From contig WTGR01000356.1 in NCBI GenBank assembly GCA_011523485.1, positions 1-5,076 of the forward strand: a DNA stretch of 5,076 nt. Direction: 5' to 3'. The DNA is from Acidobacteriota bacterium. Its GTDB lineage: Bacteria; Acidobacteriota; Vicinamibacteria; Vicinamibacterales; UBA8438. The notes under the pieces are model-generated. The model did not search any database. It saw only the letters and a list, made by a program, of their open reading frames with translations, and had not been told where the DNA came from. Positions 1-5,076 of the stretch are shown piece after piece (the stretch's first letter is position 1; every line of letters begins with the position of its first letter). The position numbers and the translations under genes were made by a program.

Positions 1-1136
1 GTGAGGAACGGCAGCACGTAGATCTCGGTGTCCCAGAAATAGTGCCCCTCGTATCCGGGCCCGGTCAGGCCCTTGGCCGGCACGCCCACGCCTTCGGCGC
101 GCGCCGTCGCCTGGCACATTTGAAACAGGTTGAACCGGATCGTCTGCTGCCACTCCGGGTTGTCGCGCACCTCCACGTCGCTGCAGTTCCAGAAGTCGTC
201 GAGAAAGCGTTTCTGGCTGTCGAGCAGATCCTGGAACCCCTTCTCCACCGCCCGATCGAGGACCCGCTCGGCACGCTGGCAGAGCTCCTCGACCTGGCGG
301 CGGCGCGACGAGTGGTAGGTGATGTACTTGATGAGCCGGATCCGGGCGCCGACCGTGCCGTCGATGGAATAGACCACGCGGCCGGCCGCCTCGTCGGCCG
401 ATGCCTTCACGTTGAACGAGCAGTCGGTCCGCACCTCGTGATCGATGGCGCAGGACAGCGTCATCCCGCTCGACCTGGTGACGTAGCCGCGGACCACGCG
501 CGCCTCTGCGGTGCGGGTCACCTCCGTATCGAGCACCTCGCAACCGAACTGCCGCGTGCGGGGGTCGCCGTTGGGATGCGCGGAACGTTCGCTGTCGACG
601 ACCTCCGACACGATGACGACGGGTGCGTCGTTCGCCAGCAGCGTGACCTCGTACTCGATCGCGGCCAGATGCCGGTGTTCCAGCGAGACGAGGCGCCGCG
701 ACCGAATGGAGACGCGCTGACCCGAGGAATGCGCCCAGACGAGCTCCCGATCCAGCGTGCCGGCCTGCAAGTCGAGCGCCCGCTCGAAACCCTCCAGCGT
801 CGCGGTCGGCAGGAAGAACGGCTCGTCGTCGACGTACAGGCGGATGACCTTCGCGTCCGGCACGTCGACGATGGTCTGGCCGAGCTTCGCGAAACCGTAG
901 GCCTCCTCGCCGTAGACGATGGGCCACGTCTCGTGGAAGCCGTTGACGTAGGTGCCGTTGTGCACCACCGGCTGCCCCTCGTCGCACGTGCCCCGCATTC
1001 CCAGATAGCCGTTCGCGGTGGCGAACAGCGACTCGGCGGCGGCCAGATAGCGCTCGTCGAAACGCGTCTCCACCAGGCGCCAGGGCTCGCGCGGGTAGAT
1101 GTCCTGGGGCGGATGCCGGCGGTGCAGGTCACCCAT
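1..1136 (-). CDS. GH65 glycoside phosphorylase (maltose/trehalose/kojibiose phosphorylase family), C-terminal half cut off
   Basis: Cytoplasmic enzyme expected to phosphorolyse an alpha-linked glucose disaccharide to beta-glucose 1-phosphate plus glucose. Reading leftward from the ATG at 1136, the frame is open for 378 codons to the window edge. The family usually has about 750 to 800 residues, so roughly half is missing, including the catalytic acid Glu that lies further downstream. Visible marks are an N-terminal ANGYLGMRG motif (about residues 41 to 49), a long beta-rich domain (about 15 to 270), a helical linker with EKGFQDLLDSQKRFLDDFW (about 305 to 325), and the start of the (alpha/alpha)6 barrel ending in GHYFWDTEIY (364 to 373), a GH65 hallmark. 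The start is supported by GGAGG about 13 bases upstream, inside the end of the HAD gene. The substrate cannot be read from this half; kojibiose, trehalose or maltose are all possible. The 3-base gap to the HAD gene indicates an operon. Confidence 0.93.
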   Translation of the reverse strand, partial: MGDLHRRHPPQDIYPREPWRLVETRFDERYLAAAESLFATANGYLGMRGTCDEGQPVVHNGTYVNGFHETWPIVYGEEAYGFAKLGQTIVDVPDAKVIRLYVDDEPFFLPTATLEGFERALDLQAGTLDRELVWAHSSGQRVSIRSRRLVSLEHRHLAAIEYEVTLLANDAPVVIVSEVVDSERSAHPNGDPRTRQFGCEVLDTEVTRTAEARVVRGYVTRSSGMTLSCAIDHEVRTDCSFNVKASADEAAGRVVYSIDGTVGARIRLIKYITYHSSRRRQVEELCQRAERVLDRAVEKGFQDLLDSQKRFLDDFWNCSDVEVRDNPEWQQTIRFNLFQMCQATARAEGVGVPAKGLTGPGYEGHYFWDTEIYVLPFL

Positions 1137-1139
1137 CGT

Positions 1140-1913
1140 TCAGCGGGCCTCCGGATGTCGAGCTGCGTCCCCGTCCGCGTGCGTCAACGTGTCGCCCAGG
1201 TCGGTCACCACGTGGTCGGCGCCGGCCCGGGCGAGCGCTTCCGCCTCCCCGCTGCGATCGATCGCGACGACCAGTCCGAAACCGCCGGCGCTTCCGGCTT
1301 CGACGCCGGCAATCGCGTCCTCGACCACGACGGTCCGCGACCGCGCGACGCCGAGCACCCGCGCCGCGTAGACGAAGGTGTCGGGCGCCGGCTTGCCGGC
1401 CAGTCCCTGCCGCACGGCAACCTGACCGTCGACCCGCAGCTCGAACAGGTCGGCCAGCGCGGCCGCGCGCAGGATGGCCTCGCAGCTCCGGCTCGAGGAG
1501 ACGACGGCGCAGCGCACGCCGTGGCGGCGCAGGTGCCGGACCACGGCCAGGGAACCTTCGTAGACCTCCACCCCCTCGCCGGCAAGCAGCTCGGTGAACA
1601 TCGCGTTCTTCCGGTTGCCGAGACCGCAGACCGTCTCCAGACCCGGCGCATCCTCGGGCACGCCGTCTTCCAGGATGATGCCGCGCGACGCGAGAAAGGT
1701 CCGGACACCGTCGTAGCGCGGCCGGCCGTCGACGAACCGCGCGTAGTCGCCGGGCATCTCGAACGGACGGAAAGGCTCGCGGCGCGCGGCTGCCCGACTG
1801 CGCAGATAATCGTCGAACATCCGCTTCCACGACGCGGCATGCAGCCGGGCGGTGGCGGTGAGGACGCCGTCGAGGTCGAAGAGCACCGCGTCGTAGGCGG
1901 TCCAGTCGATCAT
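1140..1913 (-). CDS. Beta-phosphoglucomutase-like HAD-superfamily enzyme
   Basis: A 257-residue protein of the beta-phosphoglucomutase branch of HAD enzymes, expected to convert beta-glucose 1-phosphate to glucose 6-phosphate in the cytoplasm. HAD motif I is FDLDGVLT (12 to 19), with nucleophile Asp13 and acid/base Asp15. The following His25, Trp29 and Lys30 match the spacing in the Lactococcus enzyme (H20, W24, K25, from memory). Motif II is VVSSS (137 to 141), motif III Lys174 in GKPAPDTF, and motif IV VEDAIAGVEAG (197 to 207) with the metal-binding Glu198/Asp199. The cap domain (about 35 to 105) is longer than in the classical enzyme and contains RPRYDGVRTFLASRGI, common in HAD proteins encoded beside GH65 genes. 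The ATG at 1913 sits just before motif I; the ribosome site is weak (GGACTGTGG). The gene leads directly into the GH65 gene, so its substrate is probably the GH65 product. A sugar-phosphate phosphatase role is the main alternative. Confidence 0.9.
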   Translation of the reverse strand: MIDWTAYDAVLFDLDGVLTATARLHAASWKRMFDDYLRSRAAARREPFRPFEMPGDYARFVDGRPRYDGVRTFLASRGIILEDGVPEDAPGLETVCGLGNRKNAMFTELLAGEGVEVYEGSLAVVRHLRRHGVRCAVVSSSRSCEAILRAAALADLFELRVDGQVAVRQGLAGKPAPDTFVYAARVLGVARSRTVVVEDAIAGVEAGSAGGFGLVVAIDRSGEAEALARAGADHVVTDLGDTLTHADGDAARHPEAR

Positions 1914-2023
1914 GAGCCACAGTCCGACTTGTGCTCTGCCCGATCTATCGGATCCACGGCGGGCTCGCGGGAGCCTGAACGCGGTTGCACGGACGCCTTT
2001 CGCCAGGGCGGCGTCGCATCCCC
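1914..2023. other. Spacer between msrA and the HAD/GH65 pair, with two short inverted repeats
   Basis: This 110-bp gap holds no plausible gene. It contains the palindrome CCGATCTATCGG (1940 to 1951) and a hairpin with stem GGCTC/GAGCC and loop GCGG (1962 to 1975). Neither is followed by a T-run on the minus strand, so a standard intrinsic terminator is not supported. I see no convincing -35/-10 pair, and whether msrA reads through into the HAD gene stays open. Confidence 0.35.
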
Positions 2024-2683
2024 TCAGGCGTGGCTCGTCTCGGCTGGTCGGGGGCAGGCGACGCCGGTCCCGCCGAGACCGCAGTAGCCGCCGGGGTTCT
2101 TGGCCAGATACTGCTGGTGGTACTCCTCGGCGTGATAGAAGGGCGGCGCCGTGCGGATCTCGGTCGTGATCGGACCGTAGCCGGCCGCGGTCAGGCCCGG
2201 CTGGTAGGCGTCGCGCGAGGCATCGGCGGCGCGCTGCTGTTCCGCGTCGTCCACGAAGATGGCGGAGCGGTACTGCGTGCCGACGTCGTTGCCCTGCCGC
2301 ATCCCCTGGGTCGGATCGTGGCTCTCCCAGAAGACCTTCAACAGGCCCTCGAAGTCGATGACGCGCGGGTCGTAGACGACGAGCACCACCTCGGAGTGGC
2401 CCGTCCCGCCGCTGCACACCTCTTCGTAGGTCGGGTTCTTCGTGAACCCGCCGGCGTAGCCGACGGCGGTCGAGTAGACGCCTTCGAGCTGCCAGAACGT
2501 CCGCTCGGCGCCCCAGAAGCAGCCCAGGCCGAACACCGCCTTGCGGGTCCCCTCCGGAAACGGCGGGACGATCGGGCGGCCGTGCACGAAGTGCCCCGCC
2601 GGCACCGGCAGCGGCGCGTCACGGCCGGGCAACGCCTCCGCCGCGGTCGGCATACGCAGACTGGCTGGATTGGCGAACAGCAT
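2024..2683 (-). CDS. msrA: Peptide-methionine (S)-S-oxide reductase MsrA
   Basis: Reduces the S epimer of methionine sulfoxide, free or in proteins, with electrons normally from thioredoxin; cytoplasmic, as no signal peptide is seen. The 219-residue protein matches the long E. coli type closely: an N-terminal extension with the [11 protein letters not shown] segment, the catalytic GCFWG box (54 to 58, nucleophile Cys55), then [44 protein letters not shown] and a C-terminal [13 protein letters not shown] with resolving Cys201 and recycling Cys210. It therefore has the three-cysteine relay. The second redox residue is encoded as Cys, not selenocysteine. The ATG at 2683 has a strong GAGGAGG about 6 bases upstream. 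A TATGCT at 2726 to 2721 could be a -10 box, but no good -35 box accompanies it. No msrB is visible in the window. Confidence 0.96.
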   Translation of the reverse strand: MLFANPASLRMPTAAEALPGRDAPLPVPAGHFVHGRPIVPPFPEGTRKAVFGLGCFWGAERTFWQLEGVYSTAVGYAGGFTKNPTYEEVCSGGTGHSEVVLVVYDPRVIDFEGLLKVFWESHDPTQGMRQGNDVGTQYRSAIFVDDAEQQRAADASRDAYQPGLTAAGYGPITTEIRTAPPFYHAEEYHQQYLAKNPGGYCGLGGTGVACPRPAETSHA

Positions 2684-2784
2684 GGTTCCTCCTCTACGCA
2701 GGCAGAACCCACGTCTCTACAGCATAGCGAACCCCGGGGCGCGGGCGCTCACGGGGGCCGGATATCGTACCGCATCGCCGCGCG
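2684..2784. other. Spacer upstream of msrA
   Basis: This 101-bp gap lies between the stop of the nucleotidyltransferase-like gene and the msrA start. It carries the msrA ribosome site (GAGGAGG near 2690 to 2696, minus strand) and a possible -10 hexamer TATGCT at 2726 to 2721. A very GC-rich inverted stretch around 2731 to 2757 could fold into a hairpin but has no T-tract after it. No small ORF or RNA gene is recognised. Confidence 0.3.
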
Positions 2785-3315
2785 TCACGGATCCTCCCGG
2801 GCAAGGTCCTGGAGATCCTGCCGGTCGACCTCGCGGCCGAGCCGGCGCTTCTGATCCAGGAGCTGCTTGCGCGGCATCACCGGCGCCTCCACGCCCCGGA
2901 CCCTCATGGTCACGGACGCCTCGGGGTCGATGGCCGCGCCCCGCCACGCTCCCGTCGCCGCCTCCCGGAACCGGGCCGCTTCCGCAATGCAGACGTCGAT
3001 CGTCACCCCGTCGAACAACAGCGACAGGGCGACGCGGTCCCAGGCGTCGTCGCGCCGGCGCCAGGGATAGTCGACGACGTGCTCCTCCGCCCGCCGCAGC
3101 AGCGCGGGCACGTGCTCGGCCGCGATGAACAACTCCACGCTGCGGATCGGCCGCTGGGCACCGTACGCGGCCGCCGCAACGTCGCCCGTCAACTGGAAGG
3201 GAATGGCGCACTCGTCGAGCAGCCCGCGCACCCGGCGCAGCACCGCGGTGGGTACTTCCCCGCCCGCCGCTCCCCTGCCCGCCGCCTCGGCTACCTGGTT
3301 CGCCGCCGCGGTCAA
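2785..3315 (-). CDS. Nucleotidyltransferase-fold protein with degraded metal site
   Basis: A 176-residue protein when started at TTG 3315. It resembles the small nucleotidyltransferase-like proteins often filed under nucleotidyltransferase or AbiEii families: helix VLRRVRGLLDECAIPFQL (25 to 42), the TGDVAAAAYGAQRPIRSVELFI core (43 to 64), FDGVTIDVCIAE (101 to 112), and a C-terminal PVMPRKQLLDQKRRLGREVDRQDLQDL (145 to 171) that fits the helical tail with conserved Lys and Asp. Active members have a GG or GS turn followed by a DxD pair; here the turn is TGD and the DxD position reads VEL, leaving only the later Asp (residue 107). It may be a pseudoenzyme or act in a non-catalytic way. TTG 3315 is chosen because GGAGAA lies just upstream and the codon overlaps the stop of the preceding short ORF. 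GTG at 3243 with GGGGAAG upstream is a fair alternative giving 152 residues. The frame is also open upstream to 3492, but that stretch covers the macro-like ORF and has no family character. The biological role is unknown. Confidence 0.68.
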   Translation of the reverse strand: MTAAANQVAEAAGRGAAGGEVPTAVLRRVRGLLDECAIPFQLTGDVAAAAYGAQRPIRSVELFIAAEHVPALLRRAEEHVVDYPWRRRDDAWDRVALSLLFDGVTIDVCIAEAARFREAATGAWRGAAIDPEASVTMRVRGVEAPVMPRKQLLDQKRRLGREVDRQDLQDLAREDP

Positions 3316-3410
3316 GCGGATTCTCCGTCCGCGTGCATCGCGTTGACTATCGCGTCGACGGATAGCGTCGTGATGTCGGCGGTGACGACGCGCAGGCGCT
3401 CGCGGGACAT
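3312..3410 (-). pseudogene. Truncated macro-domain N-terminus (32 codons)
   Basis: Reading leftward from ATG 3410 gives a 32-residue peptide beginning MSRERLRVVTADITTLSVD and continuing AIVNAMHADGESA to a TGA. The first 24 residues fit the start of ADP-ribose-binding macro domains, whose opening pattern is a beta strand, GDIT, a short turn and then VDAIVNAAN. In intact macro domains the VNAAN segment leads to a glycine-rich loop and about 140 more residues; here the sequence changes right after VNA and terminates. No continuation is seen in the other minus-strand frames downstream, so the rest looks deleted rather than frameshifted. The TGA overlaps the TTG start of the nucleotidyltransferase-like gene (shared TTGA). 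No clear ribosome site precedes the ATG. It could be dead remnant sequence or be kept as a short leader ORF for coupling. The assignment rests on a short stretch. Confidence 0.5.
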
Positions 3411-3475
3411 GGGCGCGGACAGGGTTCACGCGGATTGCCGCAAGGAGTAGTATACGGAGACGAGGAGTCTCACCG
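3411..3475. promoter_or_regulatory. Divergent intergenic region, probable promoters for the selenoprotein gene and the macro/nucleotidyltransferase pair
   Basis: Only 65 bp separate the two divergent starts, so promoters for both sides should lie here or overlap the coding ends. An AT-rich patch around 3445 to 3455 stands out from the GC-rich surroundings. On the minus strand it contains TATACT (3454 to 3449), a good -10 hexamer, and its centre is the palindrome GTATAC (3450 to 3455). No convincing -35 box is spaced correctly on either strand. GAGGAG at 3462 to 3467 is the ribosome site of the plus-strand selenoprotein gene, 8 bases before its ATG. Confidence 0.35.
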
Positions 3476-3706
3476 ATGAAGCTGTCGATCACCTACTGCA
3501 CCCGTTGAAAGTACCTCCCCAGGGCCTCCAGTCTGGCGGCCGAGATCAAGAACGCGCTCGGTCTGGAAACCGAGTTGATCGAGGGAACCAACGGGATATT
3601 CGACGTCGTCGCGGACGGCAGGATGATCTTCTCGAAGCACGCCGAGCAGCGCTTTCCGGAGTCGGACGAGATCATCGAAGCCCTGCGCGCCCTGAACGCC
3701 GCGTAG
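3476..3706 (+). CDS. Rdx/SelW-family selenoprotein with in-frame TGA (Sec) codon
   Basis: A small thioredoxin-fold redox protein of the Rdx/SelW family, probably cytoplasmic; its physiological partner is unknown. Translating ATG 3476 to TAG 3704-3706 with the TGA at 3506-3508 read as selenocysteine gives 76 residues. The protein opens MKLSITYCTR, then U11, then KYLPRASSLAAEIK, so the redox motif is Cys8-Thr-Arg-Sec11 on the loop between strand 1 and helix 1, exactly where the family carries CxxC or CxxU. The second half also fits the family: ELIEGTNGIFDVVADGRMIFSK (33 to 54) followed by QRFPESDEI (58 to 66). Length is normal for bacterial members. A strong GAGGAG ribosome site lies 8 bases before the ATG. 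Family similarity on both sides of the TGA, in one frame, argues against a pseudogene. A SECIS-like hairpin follows the TGA. Standard gene calling would skip this gene or start it after the TGA. Translation requires SelA, SelB, SelD and tRNA-Sec elsewhere in the genome, none of which are seen here. Confidence 0.88.
3506..3541 (+). promoter_or_regulatory. UGA-Sec codon with candidate bacterial SECIS hairpin
   Basis: Directly after the UGA (3506-3508) and a 14-base spacer, positions 3523 to 3541 can fold into a hairpin: GGCC (3523-3526) pairs with GGCC (3538-3541), T3527 faces C3537 as a mismatch, and CCA (3528-3530) pairs with TGG (3534-3536), leaving the loop GTC (3531-3533). The apical loop starts with G, 22 bases after the UGA. 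Bacterial SECIS elements typically have a stem-loop inside the coding region with the loop about 16 to 37 bases after the UGA and a G among its first two bases, which binds the C-terminal domain of SelB. Folding was done by eye, without energy calculation. Confidence 0.6.
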
Positions 3707-3875
3707 GCGTCTGCGCTGCAGAAGCGCCGCCCCGGGTCTTCGCTGTAGAGCTGTAGAACGGCGTGGACTCCTGGAGAGGACGGGTCGGGGCGGCATCGAA
3801 GCCGCAGGCGACGATTGTCGGGCTGCGTTCGAGGTCGCCGGTTCGGTCGCGCGTCTCACTGGAGGAGAGGGCTCC
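3707..3875. other. Spacer between the selenoprotein gene and the soxC-like gene
   Basis: No gene is recognised in these 169 bp. Just after the selenoprotein stop there is a small hairpin (GCGCT 3713-3717, loop GCAGA, AGCGC 3723-3727), without a T-run, so it is only a weak terminator candidate. A perfect tandem 8-mer GCTGTAGA occurs at 3742-3757. A further stem GCGGC/GCCGC (3790-3794 with 3801-3805) has a 6-base loop. The strong purine-rich ribosome site GGAGGAGAGG (3861-3870) precedes the soxC-like ATG. No clear -35/-10 pair was found. Confidence 0.35.
3742..3757 (+). repeat. Tandem 8-bp direct repeat GCTGTAGA x2
   Basis: Two perfect adjacent copies of GCTGTAGA. Another copy of GCTGTAGA lies on the minus strand about 30 bases upstream of the msrA start (within 2715 to 2723). 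With only two tandem copies this may be chance or a local slippage duplication; an operator is possible but unsupported. Confidence 0.4.
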
Positions 3876-5076
3876 ATGCCGAGAACAGTCACCCGTCGGG
3901 ATATTCTGGCCGGGGCGGCCGGCGCCATCGGCGCCGCCACGCTCGCGCCGGCCGGCCGCGTCCACGCGCAGGACACCACGAAGTCCCCGGGGGGGCCGGC
4001 GAGCGCGCTCGGGGCGCGGTCGCCCCACGAGCCGCTGGCGCGCGGCAGGGTCACCGGCCTCTCGTCGCGGACGCCGCTGCAGGACCTCCACGGCATGATC
4101 ACGCCGTCGGACCTCCACTTCGAGCGGCACCACGGCGGCGTGCCGGCGGTCGACCCCGACGACTACCGGCTCCTGATCCACGGCCTGGTCGAGCGGCCGA
4201 CGATCCTCACGCTCGCCGAGCTGAAGCGCTTCCCCGCCACGTCGCGCATCTGCTTCCTGGAGTGCTCCGGCAACTATCCCACGGGCGCCGGACCGGAAAC
4301 GAAGCCGGAGCTGGTCTGCGGCATGACCTCCACCACCGAGTGGACCGGCGTGTCGCTCGCCACGCTGTTCCGCGAGGTCGGCGCAAGCCCCGACGCGACG
4401 TGGTTCCTGGCCGAGGGACAGGACGCCGCGGTGATGACGCGCAGCGTCCCCATGGAGAAGGCCTGGGACGACGCGATGATCGCCTACGCGCAGAACGGCG
4501 AGGCGCTGCGGCCGTCGCAGGGCTACCCGGCGCGGCTCCTGCTGCCGGGCTGGGAGGGCAACTCCAACGTCAAGTGGCTGCGCCGCATCGAGCTGGCCGA
4601 CGCCCCGTTCATGACGCGCGAGGAGACCTCGAAGTACACCGATCCGCTGGCCGACGGCACGGCGCGGCAGTTCAGCTTCGTCTTCGACGCCCGTTCGATC
4701 ATCACCTCGCCGGCCTGGCCCGACGTGGTCGAGCCGGGCTGGATCGAGCTCCGCGGCGTCGCGTGGTCGGGGCGGGGCACCATCGCGAAAGTGGACGTCA
4801 GCACCGACGGGGGCCGCACCTGGCAGGAGGCGAGCCTGCAGGAGCCGGTCCTGCGGCAGGCGCACACCCGCTTCCGGCACCTGTGGCGCTGGGACGGCTC
4901 CGGGACCGAGATAATGAGCCGGGCCACCGACGATACCGGCTACGTCCAGCCGACGCGGGCCGCGTTGCGCGCCGTTCGCGGCCGCCGCGCGCGCGGGTAT
5001 CACCTCAACCCGATCACCGCGTGGCGCATCCAGCCGAACGGGCAGGTCTACTACCGGGAGGAGCCGCCGTGGGACG
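3876..5076 (+). CDS. soxC: SoxC-like sulfite/sulfane dehydrogenase molybdopterin subunit, Tat-exported, 3' end cut off
   Basis: Molybdenum-cofactor enzyme of the sulfite oxidase family, most like SoxC, which in the Sox pathway works with the cytochrome c subunit SoxD to oxidise sulfane sulfur or sulfite in the periplasm. 400 codons are present; the family has about 420 to 430, so only the C-terminal tail is missing. The N-terminus is a Tat signal: TRRDIL (6 to 11), a hydrophobic Ala/Gly stretch (11 to 24) and a likely cleavage site after VHA (29 to 31). SoxC-typical blocks follow: TPLQDLHGMITPSDLHFERHH (66 to 86), RICFLECSGN with the Mo-ligand Cys130 (125 to 133), TEWTGVSLATLF (154 to 165), AYAQNGEALRPSQGYP (203 to 218), PGWEGNSNVKWLRRIE (224 to 239), MTREETSKYTD (246 to 256), then the dimerisation domain with WSGRGTIAKVDVSTDGGRTW (297 to 316) and SRATDDTGYVQPT (348 to 360). 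GGAGGAGAGG ends 5 bases before the ATG. Whether soxD or a cytochrome c gene follows lies outside the window; a stand-alone SorA-like sulfite dehydrogenase is the alternative. Confidence 0.9.
   Translation, partial: MPRTVTRRDILAGAAGAIGAATLAPAGRVHAQDTTKSPGGPASALGARSPHEPLARGRVTGLSSRTPLQDLHGMITPSDLHFERHHGGVPAVDPDDYRLLIHGLVERPTILTLAELKRFPATSRICFLECSGNYPTGAGPETKPELVCGMTSTTEWTGVSLATLFREVGASPDATWFLAEGQDAAVMTRSVPMEKAWDDAMIAYAQNGEALRPSQGYPARLLLPGWEGNSNVKWLRRIELADAPFMTREETSKYTDPLADGTARQFSFVFDARSIITSPAWPDVVEPGWIELRGVAWSGRGTIAKVDVSTDGGRTWQEASLQEPVLRQAHTRFRHLWRWDGSGTEIMSRATDDTGYVQPTRAALRAVRGRRARGYHLNPITAWRIQPNGQVYYREEPPWD

Noticed and set aside
42..2087. Long plus-strand open frame of 681 codons
   Set aside because: It lies antisense to the GH65, HAD and the end of msrA genes, which have clear family motifs. 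The translation is Arg/Asp/Val/His-rich without recognisable domains, a typical GC-rich antisense shadow.
1140..2417. HAD gene beginning further upstream in the same 425-codon open frame
   Set aside because: The upstream part overlaps msrA in another frame and lacks domain character; the ATG at 1913 lies just before HAD motif I, as in the family.
3476..3706. Reading the Rdx gene as a pseudogene with a nonsense mutation
   Set aside because: The single TGA sits exactly at the known Sec/Cys position, the rest of the frame is intact, the ribosome site is strong and a suitable hairpin follows. A random stop landing on that codon is unlikely, though absence of Sec machinery would reopen this.
3505..3756. 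Plus-strand 83-codon frame overlapping the Rdx gene
   Set aside because: It is in another frame, shows no family similarity, and overlaps the Rdx frame whose protein sequence is clearly conserved-looking.
3758..3870. Possible tRNA or tRNA remnant (GGTTCG and flanking GGTCGCC near 3834 to 3846; minus-strand translation resembling tRNA-derived peptides)
   Set aside because: No acceptor stem, D-arm or 7-base anticodon loop can be built around it, and the hairpin at 3790-3805 has a 6-base loop without a plausible anticodon setting. A tRNA-Sec was looked for specifically and not found.
3672..5003. Minus-strand open frame of 443 codons
   Set aside because: It is antisense to the well-supported SoxC-like gene, has no family resemblance, and would overlap the end of the selenoprotein gene.
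1..5076. CRISPR arrays, insertion sequences, integrase or phage genes
   Set aside because: No spaced repeats, terminal inverted repeats, transposase motifs or phage-like proteins were seen on either strand.

Overview
The window is high-GC bacterial chromosomal DNA with tightly packed genes. It carries three leftward gene groups (positions 1 to about 3410) and two rightward genes (about 3476 to the right edge). GC-rich codon use, a GH65 phosphorylase paired with a beta-phosphoglucomutase-like HAD enzyme, a Tat-exported SoxC-type molybdoenzyme and a selenoprotein of the Rdx/SelW family would suit a free-living soil or sediment bacterium. An Acidobacteriota or similar lineage is my best guess, but the sequence alone does not prove it.

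Left part, minus strand. A methionine sulfoxide reductase A gene (2683 to 2024) is followed after 110 bp by a beta-phosphoglucomutase-like HAD gene (1913 to 1140). Three bases further on comes a GH65 glycoside phosphorylase gene (1136 to the left edge, cut by the window). The last two form a clear metabolic pair: GH65 enzymes split an alpha-linked disaccharide with phosphate to beta-glucose 1-phosphate, and the HAD enzyme would turn that into glucose 6-phosphate.

Middle, minus strand. At 3315 to 2785 lies a small nucleotidyltransferase-fold protein whose usual DxD metal site looks degraded. Overlapping its start is a 32-codon ORF (3410 to 3312) that reads like the first strand and helix of a macro domain and then stops, so it looks like a gene remnant.

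Right part, plus strand. The most notable gene runs from 3476 to 3706. It is a 76-residue Rdx/SelW-family protein with an in-frame TGA at 3506 to 3508, exactly at the second redox position of the CxxC/CxxU motif, and a stem-loop suited to a bacterial SECIS follows it. Ordinary ORF calling would miss this gene or break it. After 169 bp comes a sulfite dehydrogenase/SoxC-like gene with a twin-arginine signal peptide, running off the right edge. Thiol/selenol redox, methionine repair and sulfur oxidation therefore lie close together, although on different strands and in different transcription units.
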